From assembly GCF_900169175.1 (NCBI RefSeq), contig NZ_FXZM01000001.1, positions 310,001 to 374,000 of the forward strand: a stretch of 64,000 bases of DNA, given 5' to 3'. Shown piece by piece: positions 32,881 to 41,241 of the stretch. The position numbers and the translations under genes are program-made. Position 1 is the first letter of the stretch, and every line of letters begins with the position of its first letter. The notes under the pieces are model-generated. The model made no database searches. It was not told where the DNA came from and worked only from the letters and a program-made list of their open reading frames with translations. Origin of the DNA: Brevibacterium jeotgali. GTDB lineage: Bacteria > Actinomycetota > Actinomycetes > Actinomycetales > Brevibacteriaceae.

Positions 32881-32899
32881 CCGCCTCGAAGGTGTCCCT

Positions 32900-33817
32900 G
32901 TGCTCGACCACCGCCTCACCGTCCTGCGCACGTTCGCCGCGCGGGAAACCATCGCGGCGACCGCCGAGGCCCTCGGCTACTCTCCCTCCGCCGTCTCCGC
33001 CCAGCTGCGCGAGTACCAGCGGGCGCTGGGCGTCCGACTCGTCGTCAGGGACGGGCGCGGGCTGCGGCTCACCGCCGCCGGAGCCGAGCTCGTCGAACGG
33101 ACGGACGACCTCGTCGCGCTGTGGGAGGAGACCCACGCGGCCGTCCGGGACGCGGATGAGCACCTCGCCCCGGCGATCGTGCGCCTGGGCGGATTCTCCA
33201 CGGCGACCGGTTCACTCCTGTCACCGGTCGCTGCGCGCCTCCGCGCGGATCACCCGGGGCTCGACGTCCACATCATCGAGGCCGACCCCGCACGCTGTGT
33301 GGACCTGCTCACCGCGGACCGGCTGGACATCGCCGTGATCGTCGCGATGCAGATGAGGCACGAGCTGAATCAGCGCAGGGTCGAGCAGATCCCGCTGCTC
33401 GACGACCCGCTGGACGTGCTGGTCCCCAACGACCACCCCCTCGCGGATCGCGAATCCGTCGGCCTCGACGAACTGGGAGGGGACCCGTGGATCACCGACC
33501 GGCCCGGGACTCCGTACCGGGCCCTGTTCGTCACCGCCTTCACGGCGGCGGGCGCCACCCCGCGGGTCGTCCATCAGGTCTCCGACTGGGGTTCGCAGGA
33601 ATCGCTCGTGGGTGACGGGCTGGGAGTCGCATTCATCCCCCGCCTGATGCGGCTGAGTGGGGATTCGCGGGCCGTCCGCATCCCCCTCCACGGGCCGTCT
33701 GCCCCCAGCCGCCGGGTCCTGGCGGTGATGCGCCGCGGAGCCGGCGCGCACTCGCTCTTCGCGGAGACGCTCCGCGAACTGCGCTCCGCCGCAGAGGCGA
33801 CCCGCACCACCGGCTGA
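32900..33817 (+). CDS. LysR-family transcriptional regulator
   Basis: A 305-residue regulator. The winged HTH begins at residue 4 (LTVLRTFAARETIAATAEALGYSPSAVSAQLREYQRALGVRLV), followed by the type 2 periplasmic-binding effector domain (about 88-300; DIAVIVAMQMRHEL, DELGGDPWI, GLGVAFIPRL). GTG 32900 has CGAAGG about 7 nt upstream; the longer frame to 32774 would put 42 unrelated residues before the HTH. The target is unknown: no metabolic gene is divergent with it. DUF1801 is the nearest on the other side. Confidence 0.85.
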   Translation: MLDHRLTVLRTFAARETIAATAEALGYSPSAVSAQLREYQRALGVRLVVRDGRGLRLTAAGAELVERTDDLVALWEETHAAVRDADEHLAPAIVRLGGFSTATGSLLSPVAARLRADHPGLDVHIIEADPARCVDLLTADRLDIAVIVAMQMRHELNQRRVEQIPLLDDPLDVLVPNDHPLADRESVGLDELGGDPWITDRPGTPYRALFVTAFTAAGATPRVVHQVSDWGSQESLVGDGLGVAFIPRLMRLSGDSRAVRIPLHGPSAPSRRVLAVMRRGAGAHSLFAETLRELRSAAEATRTTG

Positions 33818-33951
33818 ATCGGCACCTCCCCGCGTCCGGCCCGCCGACGCGCCCGCGGCTGGTCGTCAGCGGTCCGATGCACGGGTCCTGACGCTTTACG
33901 ACTGTTTATAACAGGATCCAGCAGAGTCTCGCGAGGGCCGACCTCGGATTG

Positions 33952-34605
33952 TCAGAGGACGGCGCGGACCGCGGTGTCGAAGTGGTGCACGTGTGCGCGC
34001 GCGAGGGCCTCCGCCTCCTGCTCATCCCCGGCCAGGATGGCCTCCATGAGGGGGACGTGCTCGCAGACGTGATCCCGCATGGCCGGCAGCCGGTCGATGA
34101 GGAGGCACCACAGCCGTGTGCCGAGCCCGTCCAAGCGCACCAGCGTCTCCTCGAGGTACGAGCTCGACGCCGCATGGTCGACGATCCGGTGGACCGCCAG
34201 ATCGAGCTCCATGAGGTCCCGGCGGGATTCCTCGCCCGTGACCGCACGCACCTCTTCGAGGACGGCCGTGAGCGCCGCAGCGGCCTCCCCACCGCGCACG
34301 GCCGCGGCACGCCGGGCGGCGAGCGGGACCAGAGCACCGCGGATCTCCGTGATCTCCGCGAGATCGGTGAGGTCGACCGCGGACGCGAAGGTGCCGCGCC
34401 GGGGGTACGTGACGACCAGGTAGTCCGCCTCGAGCCGCTTGAGGGCTTCCCTCATCGGGGTCCGCCCCACCCCGATCTCGTCTGCCAGCACAGATTCGGA
34501 CAGAGGCTCGCCCGGGCTGATGTCGAGGAGGACGAGGCGGTCGCGCAGCACGCGGTACGCCCGATCTGCCAGGGTCTCGTCTGCGAGTTCCACGTCGGCT
34601 GTCAT
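33952..34605 (-). CDS. GntR-family (FCD domain) regulator of the sarcosine locus
   Basis: A 217-residue regulator with the GntR winged HTH (ADRAYRVLRDRLVLLDISPGEPLSESVLADEIGVGRTPMREALKRLEADYLV) and an FCD all-helical effector domain (about 90-210) with RRDLMELDLAVHRIVDHAA and two His positions (MRDHVCEHV; ARAHVHHFD) that in FCD proteins bind a metal. GGGAGAGGA precedes ATG 34605. It is divergent from soxB; the palindrome at 34779-34796 is the likely binding site. The inducer is probably a methylated amine or a product such as formaldehyde or glycine (inference). Confidence 0.88.
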   Translation of the reverse strand: MTADVELADETLADRAYRVLRDRLVLLDISPGEPLSESVLADEIGVGRTPMREALKRLEADYLVVTYPRRGTFASAVDLTDLAEITEIRGALVPLAARRAAAVRGGEAAAALTAVLEEVRAVTGEESRRDLMELDLAVHRIVDHAASSSYLEETLVRLDGLGTRLWCLLIDRLPAMRDHVCEHVPLMEAILAGDEQEAEALARAHVHHFDTAVRAVL

Positions 34606-34627
34606 GCCCGTCCTCTCCCTCGTCCCG

Positions 34628-34725
34628 GACCGTCGGCCTGGTGTCCGTCGGCCCGTGCCCGTCGGCCTGTGTCCGTCTGCTGGTGTCCGTCTGCTCAGCG
34701 CCCGTCGGCCCGGTGCCCGCTCGCA
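34628..34725. repeat. Imperfect 14-16 bp repeats upstream of gntR
   Basis: Seven related units vary around GGTGTCCGTCGGCC (for example GTGTCCGTCGGCCC, GTGCCCGTCGGCCT, GTGTCCGTCTGCT, GCGCCCGTCGGCCC). They lie between the gntR start and the operator and look like slippage-prone low-complexity DNA. Confidence 0.7.
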
Positions 34726-34741
34726 GGTCCTGCCGCACCTC

Positions 34742-34796
34742 TTGCGTCGCGTGAACACCTCGACCTACTATAGACGCACAACTGATATATCAGTTG
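34742..34796. promoter_or_regulatory. Divergent promoter with GntR operator
   Basis: Plus-strand boxes TTGCGT (34742-34747) and TACTAT (34766-34771), 18 nt apart, start transcription near 34778. The perfect 18-bp palindrome CAACTGATATATCAGTTG (34779-34796) overlaps that start, so a bound GntR would block soxB. The minus strand of 34767-34772 reads TATAGT, a good -10 for gntR. Confidence 0.8.
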
Positions 34797-34832
34797 GGGA
34801 TCACCTGTCCGACGGCGCGAAGGAGCGCATCC

Positions 34833-36050
34833 GTGGCCGATCAGTTGCCGGAGCACCCGGCCTTCCTCTGGCGGAACCCAGATCCGAAGCCGTCGTACGA
34901 TGCCGTCATCGTGGGCGGGGGCGGGCACGGCCTTGCGACCGCCTACTACCTCGCGAAGAACCACGGGATGACGAACATCGCGATCCTGGAGCGCGGTTGG
35001 CTCGCCGGCGGCAACATGGCCCGGAACACCACGATCATCCGGTCGAACTACCTGTGGGACGAGTCCGCCGCGATCTACGAGCACTCGATCAGGCTGTGGG
35101 AGCAGCTGCCGGAGGAGCTGGACTACGACTTCCTCTTCTCCCAGCGCGGCGTGCTCAACCTCGCCCACACCCTCCAGGACGTGCGCGAATCCCGCCGCCG
35201 GGTCAACGCCAATCAGCTCAACGGCGTCGACGCGGAGTTCCTGGAGCCCGATCAGGTGAAGGAGGCGTGCCCCATCATCAACGTCTCCGACGACATCCGA
35301 TATCCGGTCATGGGCGCCACCTACCAGCCGCGCGCCGGCATCGCGAAGCACGATCATGTGGCGTGGGCATTCGCACGCGCCATCGACGCGATGGGCGTCG
35401 ACATCATCCAGAACTGCGAGGTCACCGGCTTCGTCAAGGACGGGAACCGGGTCGTGGGCGTCGAGACGAACCGCGGACGGATCGGCGCGGGCAAGGTGGG
35501 ACTCGCCGCGGCCGGGCACTCGAGCGTGCTCGCGGACCAGGCCGGCTTCCGCCTGCCCATCCAGTCCCGGCCGCTCCAGGCGCTCGTGTCAGAGCTCTTC
35601 GAGCCGGTCCACCCCACCGTGGTGATGTCGAACCATGTGCACGTGTACGTGTCGCAGGCGCACAAGGGCGAACTCGTCCTGGGTGCGGGGGTCGATGCGT
35701 ACAACGGCTACGGACAGCGCGGCGGCTTCCACATCATCGAGGACCAGATGGCAGCAGCGGTGGAGCTGTTCCCGATCTTCTCCCGCGCGCATCTGCTGCG
35801 GACGTGGGGCGGCGTCGTCGACACGACGTTCGACGCCTCTCCGATCATCTCCCCCACTCCGATCGACGAGCTCTACGTGAACTGCGGCTGGGGCACGGGA
35901 GGCTTCAAGGGCACGCCGGGAGCGGGGTACACGTTCGCGCACACGATCGCGACCGGGGCACCGCACCCCCTCAACGAACCGTTCCTCCTGGACCGGTTCG
36001 AGACCGGACACCTCATCGACGAGCACGGCGCCGCGGGCGTCGCGCACTGA
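34833..36050 (+). CDS. soxB: Heterotetrameric sarcosine oxidase, beta subunit
   Basis: A 405-residue flavoprotein, the catalytic subunit that oxidises sarcosine to glycine. The FAD Rossmann motif is [19 protein letters not shown] (about 22-40), followed by [17 protein letters not shown], whose His/Asn context matches SoxB; a second cofactor, FMN, is shared with SoxA. GTG 34833 with AAGGAG 7 nt upstream is chosen over a frame opening at 34794. It is the first gene of soxBDAG-purU. The operator overlapping the promoter suggests inducible expression. Confidence 0.93.
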   Translation: MADQLPEHPAFLWRNPDPKPSYDAVIVGGGGHGLATAYYLAKNHGMTNIAILERGWLAGGNMARNTTIIRSNYLWDESAAIYEHSIRLWEQLPEELDYDFLFSQRGVLNLAHTLQDVRESRRRVNANQLNGVDAEFLEPDQVKEACPIINVSDDIRYPVMGATYQPRAGIAKHDHVAWAFARAIDAMGVDIIQNCEVTGFVKDGNRVVGVETNRGRIGAGKVGLAAAGHSSVLADQAGFRLPIQSRPLQALVSELFEPVHPTVVMSNHVHVYVSQAHKGELVLGAGVDAYNGYGQRGGFHIIEDQMAAAVELFPIFSRAHLLRTWGGVVDTTFDASPIISPTPIDELYVNCGWGTGGFKGTPGAGYTFAHTIATGAPHPLNEPFLLDRFETGHLIDEHGAAGVAH

Positions 36051-36111
36051 CGCATCACACCGACGGACCATCCCGACGCCCCTGACGAACCGCACTGACG
36101 CCCCTGACGAA
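36043..36111 (+). repeat. Direct repeats around the soxB stop
   Basis: CGCACTGACGC, which holds the soxB stop codon, occurs at 36043-36053 and again at 36091-36101. GACGCCCCTGACGAA occurs at 36075-36089 and 36097-36111 (period 22). The repeats fill the 74-nt gap before soxD. Confidence 0.75.
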
Positions 36112-36124
36112 AGGCCTGACGGTC

Positions 36125-36457
36125 ATGCTCCTCATCGACTGCCCCCACTGCGGGCCCCGGGACGAGGTCGAGTTCCACTACGGCGGCCAGGCGCACGTGC
36201 CCTACCCGGTGGATCCGTACGCGCTCTCGGACCGCGCATGGGCGGAGTTCCTCTTCTACCGCGACAACCCGCGCGGGCCCTTCGCGGAACGCTGGGTCCA
36301 CGCCGTCGGATGCCGCAAGTGGTTCAACGCGATCCGCGACACCGTGACGTACGAATTCCTCGCGGTCTACCCGATGGGCTCCCCTCCGCCGAACACGTCG
36401 ACCGCCTCTCCCCCGGCGCACGACTCCGCACACGACTCCGGAAGTGATCCCTCATGA
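36125..36457 (+). CDS. soxD: Sarcosine oxidase, delta subunit
   Basis: A 110-residue zinc-bearing structural subunit. Cys6, Cys9, His59 and Cys63 (CPHC ... HAVGC) are exactly the zinc ligands of the corynebacterial enzyme. A Pro/Ser tail of about 25 residues is longer than usual. AAAGG precedes ATG 36125. Its stop overlaps the soxA start (ATGA). Confidence 0.93.
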   Translation: MLLIDCPHCGPRDEVEFHYGGQAHVPYPVDPYALSDRAWAEFLFYRDNPRGPFAERWVHAVGCRKWFNAIRDTVTYEFLAVYPMGSPPPNTSTASPPAHDSAHDSGSDPS

Positions 36458-39400
36458 CCGCACACCGCCTGACCGGATATCGCGTGGACCCCGATCTGTC
36501 CCCCGGCCACGGGATCGACCGGGACGCGGGGATCACCGTCACCGTCGACGGGGCCAGCGTGCCCGCCTTCACCGGCGACAGCATCGCCAGCGCCCTCATC
36601 GCCTCCGGCCGCCTGGGCTGCGGCCCCTCCATCCACATGTCGCGCCCCCGCGGCATCCTCGCCGCCGGGGTCGAAGAGCCGAACGCGCTGCTCCGCATCG
36701 AGGCGCGCACTCCCGGCGCCCCGTCCGAATCGATGCTCCCGGCGACGACGGTCGACGCCGTCGACGGGCTGAGCGCCCACTGGCTGCAGGGCATGGGGGT
36801 GCTGGACCCCGCGGGCGACGACGCCTACTACGACCGGAAGTACGTGCACACGGACGTACTCGTCGTCGGCGCGGGACCGGCGGGGATCGCGGCAGCGCGC
36901 GAAGCCTCGAAGACCGGGGCGCGCACAGTGCTCCTGGACGAGCAGTCCGCACCGGGCGGGTCCCTGCTGTCCGGCAGGGACGAGACCATCGACGACACCG
37001 AGGCCGTGGCCTGGGCGTGCGCCGCCCTGGACCGTCTCACCGCGCAGCCGGACTTCACGTACATGCGCCGCACCACCGCGATCGGCTCCTACGACGCGAA
37101 CTACGTCGTCGCTGTCGAACGGAGCGCGGCGGACGTCGCCGCCCCTGCCTCTGCCGGAGTGGCGCGCGCACGGATCTGGCACATTCGTGCGAAGCGAGTC
37201 GTCCTTGCGACCGGCGCCCACGAGCGACCCCTCGTCTTCGCGGACAACGACCGTCCCGGAATCATGCTCGCCGGAGCCGTGCGCACCTATCTGAACCGCT
37301 ACGCAGCTGCGGCAGGGCAGCGCATCGTCCTCGCGACGACCAACGACAGCGTCTACGCGCTGCTCGAAGACCTCCACACCGCGGGCATCGCCGTCCCGGT
37401 CGTGGTCGACTCCCGGCCGGAACCATCTGACCGGGCGCGCGCAGCGCTCGAGGCGACCGGCGCCCGCGGCGTGTTCGGAGCGGCCGTGGTGGGGACCTCG
37501 GCGAACGGGCAGGCGGACGCGTCCGACACCGGCGGCACAGCTGACCGCGGCAGGGTCACGGCCGTCTCGTTCGCGTCTGTCGACGGATCCGGTCGCCCGG
37601 CCGGAGCCGTCGAAACGGTTCCGGCCGACACCCTCGCCGTCTCCGGCGGGCACTCCCCCGTCCTCCACCTCCACACGCAGCGGCAGGGCCGGACCCGCTG
37701 GGATGAGGCGTTCGCGGGCTTCGTGCCCGAGGCCCCGGTGTCCGGGCAGTCCGTCGTGGGCTCCGCGAACGGCGCGGTCAGCCTCGGCACGGCCCTCGAA
37801 CAGGGCGCCCACGCGGGCCATGCCGCGGCGGCGGAGACCGGAGCGCGAGGACCGCTCGTGGTGCCGACCGCCTCGGCGTCGGCGCCCGGGCCCGTGCACC
37901 CGCTCTGGCTCATCGCCTCGCCCGGGGCTCCGGCCGGTCCGCATGGGCCGACCGCTCCCCGGGCGCCCGCCGATTCCGAGGCACCCACCACTGCTCAGCC
38001 CCTCGCAGGCAACGGCACCCCAGCCCTCGCACCCGAGCACTGGGCGTCCCACTTCGTCGACCTCCAGCGGGACCAGACCGTCGCGGACGTCCTCCGCGCG
38101 GTCGGTGCCGGGATGCGGTCCGTCGAGCACATCAAGCGGTACACGTCGATCTCGACCGCCAATGACCAGGGCAAGACGAGCAGCGTGAATGCGATGGGGG
38201 TCATCGCCTCGCTCCTGGAAGACGCGGACCCCGCATCGGTCGGAACGTCGACGAACCGCCCTCCCTATACACCCGTCGCCTTCGCCGCGCTCGCCGGACG
38301 GCGCCGGGGAGACCTGTACGAACCCGCGCGGGTGACCAACATCCAGCCGTGGCACGTGGCCCACGGGGCGGAGTTCGAGGACGTCGGCCAATGGAAGCGC
38401 CCCCGGTACTTCCCGCGGGCGGGCGAGGACATGGACGCCGCCGTGCTGCGCGAATGCGCCGCCGTGAGGACCTCCGTCGGATTCCAGGATGCATCCACTC
38501 TGGGGAAGATCGAGATCCGCGGTGCCGACGCCCCGGAGTTCCTCAACCGGATCTACACGAACGGCTTCAAGAAGCTCGCGGTGGGGAAGGGCCGCTACGG
38601 GCTCATGTGCGGGGCCGACGGCATGCTGTTCGATGACGGCGTGACCATGCGGCTCGCCGAGGACCGCTTCCTCATGACGACGACCACCGGGGGCGCAGCG
38701 GGCGTACTCGACTGGCTCGAGGAGTGGCACCAGACGGAATGGCCGGACATGGACGTGCTCTTCACCTCTGTGACGGAGCAGTGGAACACGATCGCGGTCG
38801 CAGGTCCCCGCTCGCGGGATGTCATCGCCACGATCGCACCGGACATCGACGTGGCGAACGAGTCGTTCGGCTTCATGGAGTTCCGGGAGACGCAGCTGTC
38901 GAACGGGATCCCGGCCCGCATCTGCCGCATCTCGTTCTCCGGCGAGCTCGCGTTCGAGGTCAATGTCCCGACCTTCTACGGCCTGGCCGCGTGGGAACTG
39001 GTGGACGACACCGGCCAGGAGTTCGGCATCACCCCCTACGGCACGGAGACCATGCACGTACTGCGGGCGGAGAAGGGACTCGTCATCATCGGTCAGGACA
39101 CGGACGGCACCGTCACCCCGCAGGATGCCGGCATGGGCTGGGCGGTGTCGAAGCTCAAGGACTTCGTGGGCAAGAGATCCTTCCAGCGCACGGACACGGC
39201 CCGGCCGGACCGCAAGCACTTCGTGGGCGTGCTGCCGGTCGACGGCGTCACCCGCCTGGACGAGGGCGCACAGCTCATCGCCGCGGGGACGCCCGTGACT
39301 CCGGAGGCGGGCCCGGTCCCCATGATCGGCCACGTCACCTCCTCCTACCTGTCCGCGGAGCTGGGGCGCCCGTTCGGTCTGGCGCTCGTGGAGAACGGCT

Positions 39401-39510
39401 TCAACCGCATGGGCGAGATCGTTCGGTCGCCGGTGGGCGGAACGCTCGTCGACGTCGAGATCACCTCCTCCGTCTTCATCGACCCCGAAGGGAAGCGCAG
39501 AGATGGCTGA
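36454..39510 (+). CDS. soxA: Sarcosine oxidase, alpha subunit
   Basis: A 1018-residue subunit. An N-terminal Fer2-like domain (about 20-100, [15 protein letters not shown]) is followed by an NAD-binding disulfide-reductase-like fold ([15 protein letters not shown], about 133), a later oxidoreductase half with APGG, and a C-terminal tetrahydrofolate-binding GcvT-type domain (about 640-1018) that takes the methyl carbon. A Pro/Ala-rich stretch about 480-530 sits between the halves. It works with SoxB, D and G to convert sarcosine plus THF to glycine and methylene-THF (or formaldehyde and H2O2). Confidence 0.94.
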   Translation: MTAHRLTGYRVDPDLSPGHGIDRDAGITVTVDGASVPAFTGDSIASALIASGRLGCGPSIHMSRPRGILAAGVEEPNALLRIEARTPGAPSESMLPATTVDAVDGLSAHWLQGMGVLDPAGDDAYYDRKYVHTDVLVVGAGPAGIAAAREASKTGARTVLLDEQSAPGGSLLSGRDETIDDTEAVAWACAALDRLTAQPDFTYMRRTTAIGSYDANYVVAVERSAADVAAPASAGVARARIWHIRAKRVVLATGAHERPLVFADNDRPGIMLAGAVRTYLNRYAAAAGQRIVLATTNDSVYALLEDLHTAGIAVPVVVDSRPEPSDRARAALEATGARGVFGAAVVGTSANGQADASDTGGTADRGRVTAVSFASVDGSGRPAGAVETVPADTLAVSGGHSPVLHLHTQRQGRTRWDEAFAGFVPEAPVSGQSVVGSANGAVSLGTALEQGAHAGHAAAAETGARGPLVVPTASASAPGPVHPLWLIASPGAPAGPHGPTAPRAPADSEAPTTAQPLAGNGTPALAPEHWASHFVDLQRDQTVADVLRAVGAGMRSVEHIKRYTSISTANDQGKTSSVNAMGVIASLLEDADPASVGTSTNRPPYTPVAFAALAGRRRGDLYEPARVTNIQPWHVAHGAEFEDVGQWKRPRYFPRAGEDMDAAVLRECAAVRTSVGFQDASTLGKIEIRGADAPEFLNRIYTNGFKKLAVGKGRYGLMCGADGMLFDDGVTMRLAEDRFLMTTTTGGAAGVLDWLEEWHQTEWPDMDVLFTSVTEQWNTIAVAGPRSRDVIATIAPDIDVANESFGFMEFRETQLSNGIPARICRISFSGELAFEVNVPTFYGLAAWELVDDTGQEFGITPYGTETMHVLRAEKGLVIIGQDTDGTVTPQDAGMGWAVSKLKDFVGKRSFQRTDTARPDRKHFVGVLPVDGVTRLDEGAQLIAAGTPVTPEAGPVPMIGHVTSSYLSAELGRPFGLALVENGFNRMGEIVRSPVGGTLVDVEITSSVFIDPEGKRRDG

Positions 39511-40159
39511 CTCACACACACCCACCCCGAGGCCGGAACCCGTCCACCTGCGCCGCTCCCCCGCGCACGACATGCGTGCTGCGATGGAGCAGGCGTGCAC
39601 GGCGGGACCGCACAGGGTCGCGCTGCGCGAGATCCCCTTCGTCGCACAGCTGGGGATCCGCGCAGTGCCCGGCGAGGAGGCCGCCGCGCGCATCGAGCGC
39701 GTCGTGGGAGTGACTCTGCCCGCAGCGGTCGGGACGACCTCAGGCGACCCGGACGGGCTGCACTGCGTCTGGATCGGGCCCGATGAGTTCCTCACGATCG
39801 ACGTGTCCCGCACTCACGTCCAGGGCGAGGCCGAGGCGGCAGCCGCAGTGCTGGACGATGATCGGCCGGGTGCGGGACGAACCGCCGGACAGGTCGTGGA
39901 TCTGTCCGGCAACCGCACCGTCCTGGAGCTGACCGGGCCCAGCGCGCGAGCAGTCCTGGAGAAGGGCTGCCACGTCGACCTGCACCCGCGGGAGTTCCCC
40001 GTCGGATGTGCTGTGTCCACGCTGGTGGGACCAGTGCCGATGATCGTCCATCGGGCTCATGAGGAGACGTTCCGGCTGCTTCCGCGGTCGTCCTTCGCGC
40101 AGTACACCGTGCGGTGGCTGTGCGATGCCATGCTCGAGTTCCGCGCGCTCAGCGCATAG
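39503..40159 (+). CDS. soxG: Sarcosine oxidase, gamma subunit
   Basis: A 218-residue subunit resembling a half GcvT fold ([65 protein letters not shown]). It overlaps soxA by 8 nt, so translation is coupled. The gene order B-D-A-G is the conserved one. Confidence 0.92.
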   Translation: MADSHTPTPRPEPVHLRRSPAHDMRAAMEQACTAGPHRVALREIPFVAQLGIRAVPGEEAAARIERVVGVTLPAAVGTTSGDPDGLHCVWIGPDEFLTIDVSRTHVQGEAEAAAAVLDDDRPGAGRTAGQVVDLSGNRTVLELTGPSARAVLEKGCHVDLHPREFPVGCAVSTLVGPVPMIVHRAHEETFRLLPRSSFAQYTVRWLCDAMLEFRALSA

Positions 40160-40259
40160 ATCCACGGCCACAGCACGAAGTCGCCGCGGCGGCTGCATTC
40201 CCGTCGGACCACGATCCGCGCCGGCGTTCCCGCACTGCCGCTCAATCCAGGAGACAACG

Positions 40260-41135
40260 ATGTCCACAACCACGGCAGCAGCCACAGATCACGATCACGT
40301 CGTCACGTTCGCCTGCGCGCAGCGTCGCGGGATCGTCCACGCACTCACGGGTGTACTCGTGGAGCACGGCGGCGACATCATCGAGCTCAAGCAGTTCGAC
40401 GACCCGCTGACCCACCGTTTCTTCTCCCGCATCCGGTTCTCGCTCGCTGCGGGGACGGACCTGGGTCGGGTGCGCGCGGACGTCGCAGCACTCGGTGAGG
40501 ACTACGAGGCGGAGTGGTCGTTCCGGCCGACCTCACAGAAGCAGCGTATGCTCGTCATGGTGTCGAAGTTCGGCCACTGCCTCAACGATCTGCTCTACCG
40601 CGCACGGATGGGAGAGCTGAACGCGGAGATCGTCGCGGTCGTCTCGAACCATCCCGACCATCGGCAGACCGTCGAATGGCACGGCATCCCGTTCTTCCAC
40701 GTGCCGGTCACGAAGGACACGAAGCCGGAGGCGGAGGCGAAGCTGCTGGACCTCGTCGACAGGTTCGACGTCGACCTGGTGGTGCTCGCCCGCTACATGC
40801 AGATCCTCTCTGACGAGCTCTCGCGCGCTCTGACGGGCCGGGCGATCAACATCCACCACTCGTTCCTCCCGTCGTTCAAGGGGGCCAGGCCCTACCACCA
40901 GGCGTACGCACGCGGGGTGAAGACGGTGGGCGCGACGGCGCACTACGTGAACGACGAGCTGGACGAGGGACCGATCATCACACAGCAGGTCATCGACGTC
41001 GATCACACGTACGGGCCGGAGGACCTCGTGGCGGCCGGGCGCGATTCGGAGAACAAGGCGCTGGCCGATGCCGTGAGATGGCACTGCGAGTCGCGCGTGT
41101 TCCTCAACGTGGATCGGACCGTCATCCTCCGATGA
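40260..41135 (+). CDS. purU: Formyltetrahydrofolate deformylase
   Basis: Hydrolyses 10-formyl-THF to formate and THF, freeing folate during methyl-group catabolism. The 291-residue protein has an N-terminal ACT domain (13-90) and a formyltransferase-like catalytic domain with NIHHSFLPSFKGARPYHQAYARG and the Asp in YVNDELDEGPIITQ. ATG 40260 has AGGAGA about 6 nt upstream. Position after soxBDAG is common in betaine-degrading bacteria. Confidence 0.93.
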   Translation: MSTTTAAATDHDHVVTFACAQRRGIVHALTGVLVEHGGDIIELKQFDDPLTHRFFSRIRFSLAAGTDLGRVRADVAALGEDYEAEWSFRPTSQKQRMLVMVSKFGHCLNDLLYRARMGELNAEIVAVVSNHPDHRQTVEWHGIPFFHVPVTKDTKPEAEAKLLDLVDRFDVDLVVLARYMQILSDELSRALTGRAINIHHSFLPSFKGARPYHQAYARGVKTVGATAHYVNDELDEGPIITQQVIDVDHTYGPEDLVAAGRDSENKALADAVRWHCESRVFLNVDRTVILR

Positions 41136-41170
41136 GTGTCGGCAGGGACACCCTCCGATGAGTATCGGCA
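41126..41170 (+). repeat. 19-bp direct repeat over the purU stop
   Basis: CCTCCGATGAGTGTCGGCA (41126-41144) and CCTCCGATGAGTATCGGCA (41152-41170) differ at one base, period 26. The first includes the stop codon. Confidence 0.85.
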
Positions 41171-41201
41171 CCGTCATCTCGAGCTGGGATCAGCTTCTGC
41201 C

Positions 41202-41241
41202 GAGCGGAAGCTCCGTCATGCGCCGCTGAGCGGAAGCTCCG
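41202..41241. repeat. 14-bp direct repeat beside the DUF222 stop
   Basis: GAGCGGAAGCTCCG occurs at 41202-41215 and 41228-41241 (period 26). The DUF222 stop codon (41216-41218) abuts the first copy. Each copy also contains a small CGGA/TCCG inverted repeat. Confidence 0.75.

Larger units (their letters stand above)
32493..32899. other. Intergenic region with repeats and a short open frame
   Basis: About 400 bases between the DUF1801 and LysR genes. It contains a 56-codon open frame on the minus strand (listed separately), a direct repeat TCGGTCGACATGGCAC at 32765-32780 and 32783-32798 (period 18), and the palindrome at 32867-32880. A long in-frame extension of LysR exists here but is not protein-like. 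I see no RNA gene. Confidence 0.5.

Noticed and set aside
32774-32899. N-terminal extension of the LysR protein
   Set aside because: Places 42 unrelated residues ahead of the HTH; GTG 32900 has a ribosome binding site.
36366-39813. Long minus-strand frame opposite soxA
   Set aside because: Mirror frame of a high-GC gene, with no start signal and no family resemblance.
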